Source of the DNA: NORP240 sp942492445
Lineage (GTDB): Bacteria > Pseudomonadota > Gammaproteobacteria > Pseudomonadales > Pseudohongiellaceae
Length of the DNA: 36,538 nucleotides
Assembly (NCBI GenBank): GCA_942492445.1
Contig: CALOEW010000023.1
Coordinates: 1-36,538 of the forward strand
Direction: 5' to 3'
In this document: positions 17,472 to 25,687 of the stretch, piece after piece
How positions within the stretch are numbered: the first letter of the stretch is position 1
Layout: every line of letters begins with the position of its first letter
Notes under the pieces: model-generated
Told to the model about the DNA's origin: nothing
Database searches by the model: none
What the model saw: only the letters and a program-made list of their open reading frames with translations
Translations under genes and position numbers: made by a program

Positions 17472-18431
17472 TCAGGCGGTGGGCACGCGTTCGCGGATTG
17501 TCTCCAGGACCTTGTCGGGAGTGACGCCGCTGGCCTCCGCCTCGAAGCTCAGCAGAATCCTGTGTCGAAGCACGTCGAACATGACTTCCTGCACGTCATC
17601 CGGACTGACGAAGTCCCGACCCTGAATCCAGGAGTGGGCCCGCGCGCAGCGATCCAGGGAAATAGTGCCCCGGGGGCTGGCTCCGTACTCCAGCCACTTG
17701 ACCAGCTCTTCGCCATACAGCTCCGGTCTGCGGGTCGCCATGATCAACTGGATGATGTATTCCTCGACTTCCGGTGCCATGTGCATTGCCAGGATTTCCT
17801 GGCGTGCTTCGAACAGGTCGGACTGAGCGATGATCTTCGGCGGGGCGGGGATCTTGTTCTGCGCCTCGTCCCGGACCAGATGCAGAATGTCCCGCTCCGC
17901 CTCGATGAGCGGGTAATCGATGGTGACATGCATGAGAAAGCGGTCGAGCTGGGCCTCGGGCAACGGGTAGGTACCCTCCTGCTCGATGGGGTTCTGGGTC
18001 GCCATCACCATGAACAGGGGAGGCAGGGTGAAGGATTCACGGCCCACACTGACCTGATGCTCAGCCATGGCCTCCAGCAATGCCGACTGCACCTTGGCCG
18101 GCGCACGGTTGATTTCATCAGCCAGCACCAGATTGTGGAATATGGGACCCTGTTGGAAGCGGAACGACCCGTCCTCCGGCCGGAACACCTCGGTACCCGT
18201 AATGTCGCTGGGTAACAGGTCGGGAGTAAACTGGATGCGGTGAAAGTCACCTTCGATGGCTCTGGACAAGTCTTTGATAGCTTTCGTTTTTGCCAGTCCT
18301 GGCGCACCTTCCACCAGCAGGTGTCCGTCGGCTAACAGAGCGACCAGCAGGCGATCCAGCAGTTTTTCCTGGCCGATAATCTGGTGCGAAAGCCAGTTCT
18401 TCAGCTCTGTTATCATTTCGTGGTGACTCAT
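17472..18431 (-). CDS. moxR: MoxR family AAA+ ATPase (Bat operon)
   Basis: The first gene of the minus-strand Bat operon, 319 residues from ATG 18431 (MSHHEMITELKNW). The frame stays open to 18548 upstream, but the extra 39 residues are not MoxR-like, so the internal ATG is preferred; GAGAA at 8-10 bases may serve as ribosome binding site. Walker A is GAPGLAKT at about residues 42-49 and Walker B LVLADEIN at 101-108. FMVMATQNPIEQEGTYPLPE and QLDRFLMHV are diagnostic. It presumably powers assembly or activation of the downstream DUF58/VWA proteins. It differs clearly from the MoxR at 6835-7815, so the two are not a recent duplication. Confidence 0.9.
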   Translation of the reverse strand: MSHHEMITELKNWLSHQIIGQEKLLDRLLVALLADGHLLVEGAPGLAKTKAIKDLSRAIEGDFHRIQFTPDLLPSDITGTEVFRPEDGSFRFQQGPIFHNLVLADEINRAPAKVQSALLEAMAEHQVSVGRESFTLPPLFMVMATQNPIEQEGTYPLPEAQLDRFLMHVTIDYPLIEAERDILHLVRDEAQNKIPAPPKIIAQSDLFEARQEILAMHMAPEVEEYIIQLIMATRRPELYGEELVKWLEYGASPRGTISLDRCARAHSWIQGRDFVSPDDVQEVMFDVLRHRILLSFEAEASGVTPDKVLETIRERVPTA

Positions 18432-18593
18432 ATTATTGTTCTCGATCTTCCGAAGCGGGCAATTTAAGGCGAAGTTCCGGATTTTAAACGTTTTCAGGGC
18501 GATGTCTAGGGAGACTTTGTTCCAGGTTGTAGCTTGCAATTTCCCCATTGGGGCGACAACGAAGTGACATCAGGCTACGGGAGTAAACTGTTT

Positions 18594-18839
18594 ATGAACA
18601 CGCTGATTGTCTATTCAACCTCGGGATGCCACCTGTGTGAACAGGCCGAACTGCTGCTGTATCAACTGGCGGAAGAAATGACGCTGCAGTGGCAGACTGT
18701 CGATATTGCCACTGACGCAAAGCTGGTGGAGCGCTACGGTATCCGTATTCCCGTCCTTTATCGCCAGGACCTGGAGCGGGAACTGGGCTGGCCTTTCGAT
18801 GTCGGCCAGATCCGGCGGTTCGTTTCGAATTCGGTGTAA
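18594..18839 (+). CDS. Glutaredoxin-like protein (DUF836 type)
   Basis: An 81-residue protein from ATG 18594: MNTLIVYSTSGCHLCEQAEL contains a C-H-L-C redox pair in a thioredoxin-fold start, and the later RYGIRIPVLYRQDLERELGW has the cis-proline segment (IPVL) that contacts the active site. Size and motifs fit the small glutaredoxin-like DUF836 family. It is presumably a cytoplasmic thiol reductant or disulfide carrier; no partner is suggested by its neighbours. It is divergent from the Bat operon and convergent with tatD. Confidence 0.8.
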   Translation: MNTLIVYSTSGCHLCEQAELLLYQLAEEMTLQWQTVDIATDAKLVERYGIRIPVLYRQDLERELGWPFDVGQIRRFVSNSV

Positions 18840-18975
18840 AAAAAGTGCCGGGTCATTTCTGGCCGGGATTACGAATTCAGTAAGTACTCGGATTCAGGCC
18901 GCTGAATGCCTTCCGGTCGGTATTTTGTGGGACAGCAATGGTGCCAGGTAAAACAGTAAACGGGGGCGGCAGGGG

Positions 18976-19761
18976 TCAGTCGGCCAGTCTGAACAAACGT
19001 CTCGCATTGGCGTTGGTGTGTTCGGCCACAGCCCCGGGAGCCTCGCCCCGGCAGAGCGCAACCCTGTCGAGCACCTCCACCAGAAAGCGGGGCTCATTGC
19101 GCCGGGAACGGGGCACCGGCTTCAGGCTTCTTGGCAACAGGTACGGCGCGTCGGTTTCCAGCAGCAGCCGCTCGCGGGGAATCTCGCCCACCAGCCCCTG
19201 CAGGTCGCGACCACGTCTTTCATCACAGATCCAGCCGGTGATCCCGATGTACATATCCAGATCCAGGTAGTCGAACAACGCTTCCCGGGTGTCGGTAAAA
19301 CAGTGAACCACGCCTCCGGGCAGGTTTGAGCGAAAGGACTTGAGAATCTGGTAAAAGCGTTCGTGGGCATCCCGCTGGTGCAGGAAAACCGGTTTCTGAA
19401 GCTCACAGGCCAATTCCAGTTGCCTGGTGAATGCGTCCTCCTGCCGGTCACGGGGTGAGTAGTTGCGATTGAAGTCCAGACCGGTCTCACCAATAGCGAC
19501 TACCTCGGGCAGTCTGGCATAGCGGCTTATGGCCTGGCAGGCTTCGGTGTCGAAATCAGCCGCCACGTGGGGATGAAATCCCGCTGTAAGGGTCAGGAAG
19601 TCCTTATGGCCCCTGGTCAGCGACAGCGCTGCCTGCACCGACTCGAGGTCAGTACCGGTTACGATGATATGCTCGATACCTGACGCCAGCGCCTGATCGA
19701 GTACCGTGTCCAGATCGTGTCGGAACGCGCTGTGGCTGAGGTTGGCTCCGATATCGATCAA
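18976..19761 (-). CDS. tatD: TatD family metal-dependent DNase
   Basis: A 261-residue TatD-type hydrolase starting MIDIGANLSHSAF. Metal-binding segments of the amidohydrolase-like TIM barrel are present: TAGFHPH, VVAIGETGLDFNRNYSPRD, KPVFLHQRDAHERF, VVHCFTDTREAL and LLLETDAPYLLPRS. Family members are Mg-dependent 3'-5' exonucleases implicated in repair of oxidatively damaged DNA; despite the name, a role in Tat secretion is not required. The start lacks the usual D-x-H-x-H and has G-A-N-L-S-H instead, as in the TatD rather than the YcfH/YjjV branch. It is transcribed alone, and its promoter region shares the 19762-20079 gap with ilvE. Confidence 0.9.
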   Translation of the reverse strand: MIDIGANLSHSAFRHDLDTVLDQALASGIEHIIVTGTDLESVQAALSLTRGHKDFLTLTAGFHPHVAADFDTEACQAISRYARLPEVVAIGETGLDFNRNYSPRDRQEDAFTRQLELACELQKPVFLHQRDAHERFYQILKSFRSNLPGGVVHCFTDTREALFDYLDLDMYIGITGWICDERRGRDLQGLVGEIPRERLLLETDAPYLLPRSLKPVPRSRRNEPRFLVEVLDRVALCRGEAPGAVAEHTNANARRLFRLAD

Positions 19762-19818
19762 TGGGTGGGAAGGGGAGAAGTCATGGGGGGCTACTCTACC
19801 CGTCGCCGGGGGCGAGCT

Positions 19819-19878
19819 CAGAGAACTCCTGAATAAGTCCCGCAGAGCGTTGAGGGGCTTGTCCAGAGGTTTCCAGGG
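19819..19878. repeat. Palindromic intergenic repeat, minimal hairpin copy
   Basis: Left half GAGAACTCCTGAATAAGTCCC-like (19821-19841), loop GCAGAGCGTTGA (19842-19853), right half 19854-19878, which reversed reads GGAAACCTCTGGACAAG then CCCC. About two thirds of positions in the two halves match. This is the shortest form of the repeat also seen at 24082-24328 and 28416-28609. It lies in the gap between the divergent tatD and ilvE genes. I see no other feature in the 318-base gap 19762-20079. Confidence 0.65.
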
Positions 19879-20079
19879 TCTGCAACACGCCGTGACCCGC
19901 AGCCGTCAATGTCGGCGGCCGGACCACTGCCGGTTTTCCTGCACTGCGGCCCCGTATGGAAAAACCCTGGCCGATAGCTGATAATACGCCGGCATTGTTA
20001 TGGCCGCATCCCTGCAGTCCACTGCGCAGTCTGACACCCGCCGGTAAATTTCCGGCACTTCAAATGAACGATCAAGTGG

Positions 20080-21126
20080 ATGGAAAGTACCTTGGAGAAA
20101 AAACAAGTAAACTGGTCCGAGCTCGGGTTTCGCTATCGGAAAACGGATTTTCGTTTCACCGCCTGTCACAGCGATGGCAAATGGTCCGACGGCGAACTGG
20201 TGGAATCCGAGATGATCCCCATCCACGAAGGCGCCCCGGCTCTGCATTATGCCCAGCAGTGCTTCGAGGGTCTGAAGGCGCAGACCGCGCCCGACGGCAG
20301 GGTGCTGCTGTTCCGGCCGGAGCTCAACAGCGAGCGCATGAATCAGGCGGCTTCCAGGCTGCTGATGCCGGAAGTTCCCCCCGAGCTTTTCATTCACGCA
20401 GTTGAGGAAGCGGTGCGCGCCAATTATGCCTGGATCCCGCCCCACGGGTCAGGTGCTTCACTATATATTCGTCCGCTGCTGATCGGCGTTGGAGAAAACC
20501 TTGGTCTGCGTCCAGCCCGGATTTTTGAGTTCCGGGTCTTTGTTTCGCCGGTAGGGCCCTATTATTCAAGTAATGGCCTGGGGGTAATCTCCCTGGCTGT
20601 GTCCGATCTCGACCGGGCCGCTCCACATGGCACGGGCAACTACAAGGTAGGCGCCAACTATGCCGGCGGGCTGCTGGCCACCCGGGAGGCCCAGGCCAGG
20701 GGTGCTGATGAAGCGCTGTACCTTGATGCGGCTCAGCGACGCTTCATCGACGAGGCCGGTTCGGCGAACATCCTGGTCTCCATGAGCGGCAGACGCCTGG
20801 TCACGCCAAAATCCGACGCCGTGCTGCCCAGTGTCACCCGTCGTTCGCTGATGATCCTGGCCGAAGACCGGCTGCACCTGAAGACGGAATGTCGACCAAT
20901 CGATCTGCGCGCCGAGCTTGCGGACTTCGAAGAGGTGGCTGCCTGCGGCACTGCCGCGGTGCTGTCGCCGGTGGGCCGGATCTGGTTCGATGGCAAATGG
21001 CACGGATTTTACAATGGCGGCGATTCCGTGGGGCCGGTCATGCAGGAACTGTACGATCTGCTGGTCGGCATTCAGCGCGGCGAACTGGAAGATCCCTACG
21101 GCTGGACCCACGAAGTCAGTTTCTGA
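20080..21126 (+). CDS. ilvE: Branched-chain amino acid aminotransferase
   Basis: A 348-residue PLP-dependent fold-type IV aminotransferase that interconverts Leu, Ile and Val with their 2-oxo acids. Diagnostic segments are GAPALHYAQQCFEGLKA, LFRPELNSERMNQAASRLLM, GSGASLYIRPLLIGVGENLG, the PLP-lysine region GTGNYKVGANYAGGL (Lys near residue 189, codon 20644-20646), and CGTAAVLSPVG. Length and motifs fit the longer group II BCATs found in some bacteria and eukaryotes rather than the E. coli-type IlvE of about 309 residues. It is a single gene, with a stem-loop after it (21226-21259). Confidence 0.92.
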   Translation: MESTLEKKQVNWSELGFRYRKTDFRFTACHSDGKWSDGELVESEMIPIHEGAPALHYAQQCFEGLKAQTAPDGRVLLFRPELNSERMNQAASRLLMPEVPPELFIHAVEEAVRANYAWIPPHGSGASLYIRPLLIGVGENLGLRPARIFEFRVFVSPVGPYYSSNGLGVISLAVSDLDRAAPHGTGNYKVGANYAGGLLATREAQARGADEALYLDAAQRRFIDEAGSANILVSMSGRRLVTPKSDAVLPSVTRRSLMILAEDRLHLKTECRPIDLRAELADFEEVAACGTAAVLSPVGRIWFDGKWHGFYNGGDSVGPVMQELYDLLVGIQRGELEDPYGWTHEVSF

Positions 21127-21225
21127 CCGGCGCGTCAGCAGCCGCCGCCCGGCAGCGGCTCGGTTCAATACCGCGCCAGACTGTCCCTGTCGCCTTTTCA
21201 GGCTGGCCTGTGGCCTGCCCGCCGT

Positions 21226-21259
21226 GGTTGTCCGGGCGCTGATATCCGACCGGACAACC
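21226..21259 (+). terminator. Stem-loop between ilvE and topA
   Basis: A perfect ten-base inverted repeat, GGTTGTCCGG (21226-21235) and CCGGACAACC (21250-21259), with a 14-base loop. It lies 100 bases after the ilvE stop and before the topA promoter. No T-run follows, so it is not a textbook intrinsic terminator; it could act as a Rho-dependent 3' end stabiliser or be a different repeat. Confidence 0.4.
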
Positions 21260-21292
21260 GATGATCGCTGCGCCGACTGCGGTAACAAAAAC

Positions 21293-21321
21293 TTGACCGA
21301 TCTCTGACTAGCCCTTATATA
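21293..21321 (+). promoter_or_regulatory. Predicted sigma-70 promoter of topA
   Basis: TTGACC (21293-21298) and TATATA (21316-21321) are separated by exactly 17 bases and precede topA by 56 bases. This is the best promoter match that I find in the window. The short AT-rich -10 region upstream of topA agrees with supercoiling-sensitive control known for topA in E. coli, but that regulation is inferred here. Confidence 0.6.
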
Positions 21322-21377
21322 TGTGCGCTTTGCAAAATTCATGCAGCGCAAGACAATTCAAGGAAGTCACAGTTTCA

Positions 21378-24098
21378 ATGTCAAAATCTCTGGTCATCGT
21401 CGAATCTCCCGCCAAAGCCAAGACTATCAATAAGTACCTTGGGCCAGAGTTTATCGTCAAATCCAGTATCGGGCATATTCGCGATTTACCAACCTCAGTG
21501 TGGCGCTCCTTCAGGACCCCAAGGCGCGCGCTGCCGCCGCGGCTAAAACGCGAAAACTCAGTGTCCAGTGCAAAAATTGCGCACAACAAGCGGAAACAGA
21601 AAAACAGCAGTCAATCACGCGCATGGGGTATCGATCCCGAACAAGACTGGAGGGCCAATTATCAAATTCTTCCCGGTAAGGAAAAAGTAGTCAGTGAGCT
21701 TCAAAAGCTTGCGCGGAATGCAGATGAAGTCTATCTGGCGACCGACCTTGACAGAGAAGGAGAGGCTATTGCCTGGCATTTAAAGGAGGCCATTGGCGGC
21801 GACCCCAATCGCTTCAAGCGCGTTGTGTTCAATGAGATTACTAAACGCGCCATCCAGGAGGCATTTTCAGAACCTGGGTGAGCTGGATATGCGTTATGTG
21901 GAAGCGCAGCAGGCAAGGCGATTCCTCGATCGGGTGGTGGGTTTATGGTGTCTCCACTATTATGGGAGACAAGGTTGCGAGAGGCCTATCTGCCGGGCGG
22001 GTGCAGTCTGTGGCTGTACGCTTGGTTGTGGAGCGTGAGCAGGAGATCCGTGCTTTCGTCCAGAGGAATATTGGGAGGTCTATGCCGATCTCGAGTCGGA
22101 AAGGCGGACGCGCTGCGCTTCCAGGTGGCCAAACAAGGGCGGCAGCAACTTCCGTCCTGTTAGTCAAGCGGAGGATACCGATGCTGCCCTGGCAGTCCTG
22201 CGAGCGTGCCGGATTTCAGGTCGCCCAGCCGTGACGACAAGCCAACTTCGTCCAAGCCGCGGCCACCTCTGATCACGTCGACACTGCAACAGGCCGCCAG
22301 CACGCGGCTCGGCTTCGGGGTCAAGAAAACCATGATGATGGCTCAGCGCCTCTACGAGGCCGGTTACATCACCTACATGCGAACCGATTCCACGCATCTC
22401 AGTGACGATTCCATATCCATGGCCCGGGATTACATCCTTGACGCTTTTGGTGACCGCTACCTTCCCGCCGATCCGGTACGCTACAGCTCAAGGGAGGGTG
22501 CCCAGGAGGCCCACGAGGCGATCCGGCCCACTGATGTGAATATCCGGGCCGAGCGGCTGCAGAACATGGAACAGGATGCGGTTCGCCTGTATACCCTGAT
22601 CTGGCAGTTTTTCCTGGCCTGCCAGATGCCTCGTGCCGAATACCTGAGCTCCACCCTGACCATCGGCGCGGGAGATTTCGAATTGCGGGCCAAGGGCCGA
22701 ATTATGAAGTTTGACGGCTACCTGCGTGTGATGCCGGGCAAGGAGGACGACGTGGTGCTGCCCGCCCTGGAAGTCGGTGTTGAGCTGTCCCTGAAGCGTC
22801 TGGATCCGGTGCAGAATTTTACCCGTCCGCCGCCCCGCTATACCGAAGCCAGCCTGGTGAAGGAACTGGAAAAACGTGATATCGGCAGGCCCTCCACCTA
22901 TGCCGCCATTATCTCCACCATACAGGACCGCGGCTACGTGAAGCAGGAAAACAAGCGTTTCCATGCTCTGAAAATGGGGGACATCGTATCGGAACGGTTG
23001 CTGGAGAGTTTCAGTGAACTGATGGACTACGATTTCACTGCGCGCATGGAGGACGCCCTGGACGATGTCGCCAATGGCAAACGCAGCTGGAAAGACCTGC
23101 TGGACCAGTTCTACGACGGCTTCATCAGGCAGCTGGAAAAGGCCGAGTCGGACGACGACGGCATGCGTGCCAATAACCCTACGGACACCGACATAGCGTG
23201 TCCGAAGTGCGGGCGGAAGATGCAGATTCGTACAGCGTCTACCGGCGTATTCCTGGGCTGTTCCGGGTATTCATTACCTCCCAAGGAACGGTGCAAAAGT
23301 ACCATCAACCTGACACCGGGTGATGAAGCAATCCGCACCGACAACGTCGAAGAGGCGGAAGAGCAGGAGAACCGGCAACTGCGGCATAAGCGCCGCTGCG
23401 GTTTATGCGGCACGGCAATGGATGCTTACTTGATCGATGAAAACCGTAAACTTCATGTCTGTGGCAACAATCCGGATTGCCCGGGTTACGAGGTGGAGGA
23501 AGGTAAATTCAAGATCCGAGGGTACGATGGCCCGGTGATCGAGTGCGACAAGTGCGGCGCCGAGATGCAGCTCAAGAGCGGCCGTTTCGGCAAGTATTTC
23601 GGTTGCACCAGTGAATCCTGCAGTAACACTCGCAAGCTGTTGCGAAATGGTCAGCCGGCACCTCCCAAGATGGATCCCGTGCCGATGCCCGAGCTGCAGT
23701 GCGAAACCGTTGAGGATCACTACATTCTGCGCGATGGTGCGTCCGGCCTGTTCCTTGCCGCCAGCAAGTTTCCCAGGAATCGGGAAACCCGGGCGCCACT
23801 GGTTGAGGAACTGCTGGTGCACAAGCAAGAGATCGACCCCAAATATGCCTACCTTATGGACGCCCCGACCGAGGATGACCAGGGCAACAAGACGCTGGTC
23901 CGTTTCAGTCGCAAGACCCAGGAACAGTATGTGCAGACCGAAGTGGACAAGAAAGCCACAGGCTGGAAAGCATTCTACCGGGACGGCAGATGGGTGGTAA
24001 GCCGGCCGGACAGCAAGTCAGGCGCACGCAAAAAAGCCGGAACCGGCAAGACCGGCAGGAGAGGAAAGGGAAAAGACCCCAGGGGAACCTCTGATTAA
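21378..24098 (+). CDS. topA: DNA topoisomerase I (type IA), frame-broken
   Basis: TopA relaxes negative supercoils. ATG 21378, behind AAGGAAG, starts MSKSLVIVESPAKAKTINKY. The TOPRIM acidic cluster is YLATDLDREGEAIAWHL. Between about 21870 and 22245 the coherent protein changes frame at least five times: FLDRVVG, then KVARGLSAGRVQSVAVRLVV, and others. From 22266 one frame runs to the end, with the catalytic Tyr in YITYMRTDST (codon 22374-22376) and EKRDIGRPSTYAAIISTIQ. Three Cys4 zinc ribbons follow: CPKCGRKM, CGLCGTAM and CDKCGAEM with their paired cysteines. The total is about 906 codons against 865 in E. coli. TopA is normally essential, so the breaks are probably sequencing errors. The last residues (RGTSD) and the stop come from the palindromic repeat. 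Confidence 0.88.
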
Positions 24099-24328
24099 GT
24101 CCCACAACGCTCTGGCCGCATGCCCTGGCGAGGCAGCCACTGGCGAAAAGGCTTGCGTACCGGTGTGTACATGCAGCATTTAGGGCGATTTTAGAGGGCT
24201 GGCGCGCCCATCCGCGGGCCTGTCGGACGTCGCTGCTTCGTTGCCTTGCCTGGACTATTTACGCCGCACGGCGCCTCACAGCAACATCCGACAGACTCCC
24301 GCAGAGCGGGACTGAAGCAGAGGCCCCC
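24082..24328. repeat. Palindromic repeat / MITE-like element supplying the topA stop codon
   Basis: A 247-base segment with imperfect inverted ends. The left end CCAGGGGAACCTCTGATT (core 24082-24103 ending AAGTCCC) matches the reversed right end CCAGGGGGCCTCTGCTTC (core 24308-24328). Just inside the right end is a perfect hairpin, TCCCGC-AGA-GCGGGA. The interior shows no coding frame. The topA TAA (24096-24098) lies in the left end. The element fills nearly all the gap between convergent topA and lexA. Its inverted termini, lack of coding content and recurrence suggest a non-autonomous mobile or REP-like repeat; I see no clear target duplication outside the matching ends. Confidence 0.7.
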
Positions 24329-24347
24329 TGGAAAACAGGCTCGCCCC

Positions 24348-24956
24348 TCACATCTGCCGGCGAATCACGCCCACGCTCACCCCTTCGATGTCAAAGGGCT
24401 GTGTCCGCAGGTCCACCTCAATCGGGGCAAACTCGGTATTTTCGGCGATCAGGTTGATCCGATGACGGCTGCGGGTGGTCTGCAGGCGTTTCACAGTCAC
24501 TTCTTCACCGAGCCTGGCCACAATGATGTCGCCATTGTTGGCACGCGTGGTTTTGTGAACCGCCAGCAGATCTCCCTCGAAAATGCCCGCATCCACCATG
24601 CTGATGCCTTTTACAGTCAGCAGGTAGTCGGCCGGTGGGTTGAACATCCCGGGTGGGATATCGCAATACTCGGCAATCGATTCCTCGGCAAGGATCGGGC
24701 TGCCGGCGGCTACCTGCCCGATTACCGGGAGTCCCGTGTGTTCCGGCAGGGGCAGGCGGATGCCCCTGGAGGTTCCCGGCAGCATTTCGATGGCCCCTTT
24801 GCGGGCCAGGGCACGCAGATGCTCCTCGGCGGCATTGGGAGACCTGAACCCCATTTCATGGGCTATCTCTGAGCGGGTTGGCGGGAATCCGGTGTCCTGA
24901 AGATAGGCCCTGATAAAGTCCAGAATCTGTTCCTGGCGCGGAGTGAGTTTGATCAT
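24348..24956 (-). CDS. lexA: LexA SOS repressor
   Basis: A 202-residue LexA, the same length as the E. coli protein. The winged-HTH domain reads LTPRQEQILDFIRAYLQDTG and PPTRSEIAHEMGFRSPNAAE. The self-cleavage site Ala84-Gly85 lies in GQVAAGSPILAEE, the catalytic Ser119 in KGISM and Lys156 in EVTVKRL, all at the E. coli numbers. LexA represses DNA-damage genes and cleaves itself when RecA is activated. It is preceded by a palindromic SOS box (24980-24999), so it is autoregulated. No sulA or other cell-division inhibitor gene follows it, unlike many Pseudomonas-type neighbourhoods. It converges on topA with the palindromic repeat between. Confidence 0.95.
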   Translation of the reverse strand: MIKLTPRQEQILDFIRAYLQDTGFPPTRSEIAHEMGFRSPNAAEEHLRALARKGAIEMLPGTSRGIRLPLPEHTGLPVIGQVAAGSPILAEESIAEYCDIPPGMFNPPADYLLTVKGISMVDAGIFEGDLLAVHKTTRANNGDIIVARLGEEVTVKRLQTTRSRHRINLIAENTEFAPIEVDLRTQPFDIEGVSVGVIRRQM

Positions 24957-24979
24957 GACGATTACCGTGAAGCGATATG

Positions 24980-24999
24980 AACTGTAATTATATACAGTT
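24980..24999. promoter_or_regulatory. LexA-binding site (SOS box)
   Basis: The palindrome AACTGTAATTATATACAGTT contains CTGT-N8-ACAG (24982-24997), an excellent match to the gammaproteobacterial SOS-box consensus. It lies 23 bases upstream of the lexA ATG, where a repressor would cover the promoter. It is the only box of this quality that I noticed in the window. Confidence 0.88.
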
Positions 25000-25091
25000 A
25001 TCCGCCGATAACCAAACGACTTGAATGGCGCGAATCAGTAGGGTGTTGCCACGCGCCGGGGAGTGCGGCCGCGCTACAGGCAGGAGGGGGG

Positions 25092-25418
25092 TTAAAAAAC
25101 CTGGAAGTCATCGCCCAGATCGAGGATCTCGGGCTCCACGTCTGTCAGTGCGCCTGACCAGTTTTCCGGGATGATGTCCTGATCGTAATACTCGCTGTCT
25201 TCTTTATTCAGCTCGTAAGGGGAGCGCCAGTCTTCCGGCGCCTCGGCGGGAAGGAGAGGGAGCTGCTGCCAGGTGACGAGATCGAATTCACCAACCTCTC
25301 CGTCGACATGCTGATATTCGATCGTACCGCTTTCCTCATCCAATGCCACCACTTCGAAGATGGCACCGGTGGTCAGATCCTGGTACCAGGATGAAATTTC
25401 AGCTGCCAGATGTTTCAT
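25092..25418 (-). CDS. Small acidic protein, DUF6763-like
   Basis: A 108-residue strongly acidic protein: MKHLAAEISSWYQDLTTGAI, then FEVVALDEESGTIEYQHVDG and EVGEFDLVTWQQLPLLPAEA, with PEDWRSPYELNKEDSEYYDQ near the end. The first half looks like a small beta-barrel (W-Y-x-D-L-x-T-G ... F-E-V-V-A-L-D), the second half is disordered and acidic. From memory it resembles gammaproteobacterial proteins catalogued as DUF6763. No function is known. It is on the same strand as lexA, 135 bases upstream of it, and separated from it by the SOS box, so it is not part of the lexA transcript start. It is divergent from nagZ. Confidence 0.65.
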   Translation of the reverse strand: MKHLAAEISSWYQDLTTGAIFEVVALDEESGTIEYQHVDGEVGEFDLVTWQQLPLLPAEAPEDWRSPYELNKEDSEYYDQDIIPENWSGALTDVEPEILDLGDDFQVF

Positions 25419-25687
25419 CTTCCACGCTCCTCAGGCTGGTTGTTTGTTGCCGGATTCCTCGTTGTCAGATTCCTGTTCTGGACTGCTCCCAAAAAGGCCC
25501 TATCGGGCTCCTGTGATTCAATTTATACGCTGGTTATTGCACGGGAAGCAAGGAAAATTGACCAGCCGCTGTCACCGGGAAAATCCACAGAGGTTTCAAT
25601 ACCGACCGGGCATCTGTGATAATCCCACCCGATTCGGATACCAGTGAGTAAAGAAAATGAGCGCACAAAGAGGGAGCCGGCGTACTG

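Noticed and set aside
24075..24335. Target-site duplication CCAGGGG flanking the 24.1 kb repeat
   Set aside because: The matching bases are part of the inverted ends (they match as reverse complements), not a direct repeat created by insertion.
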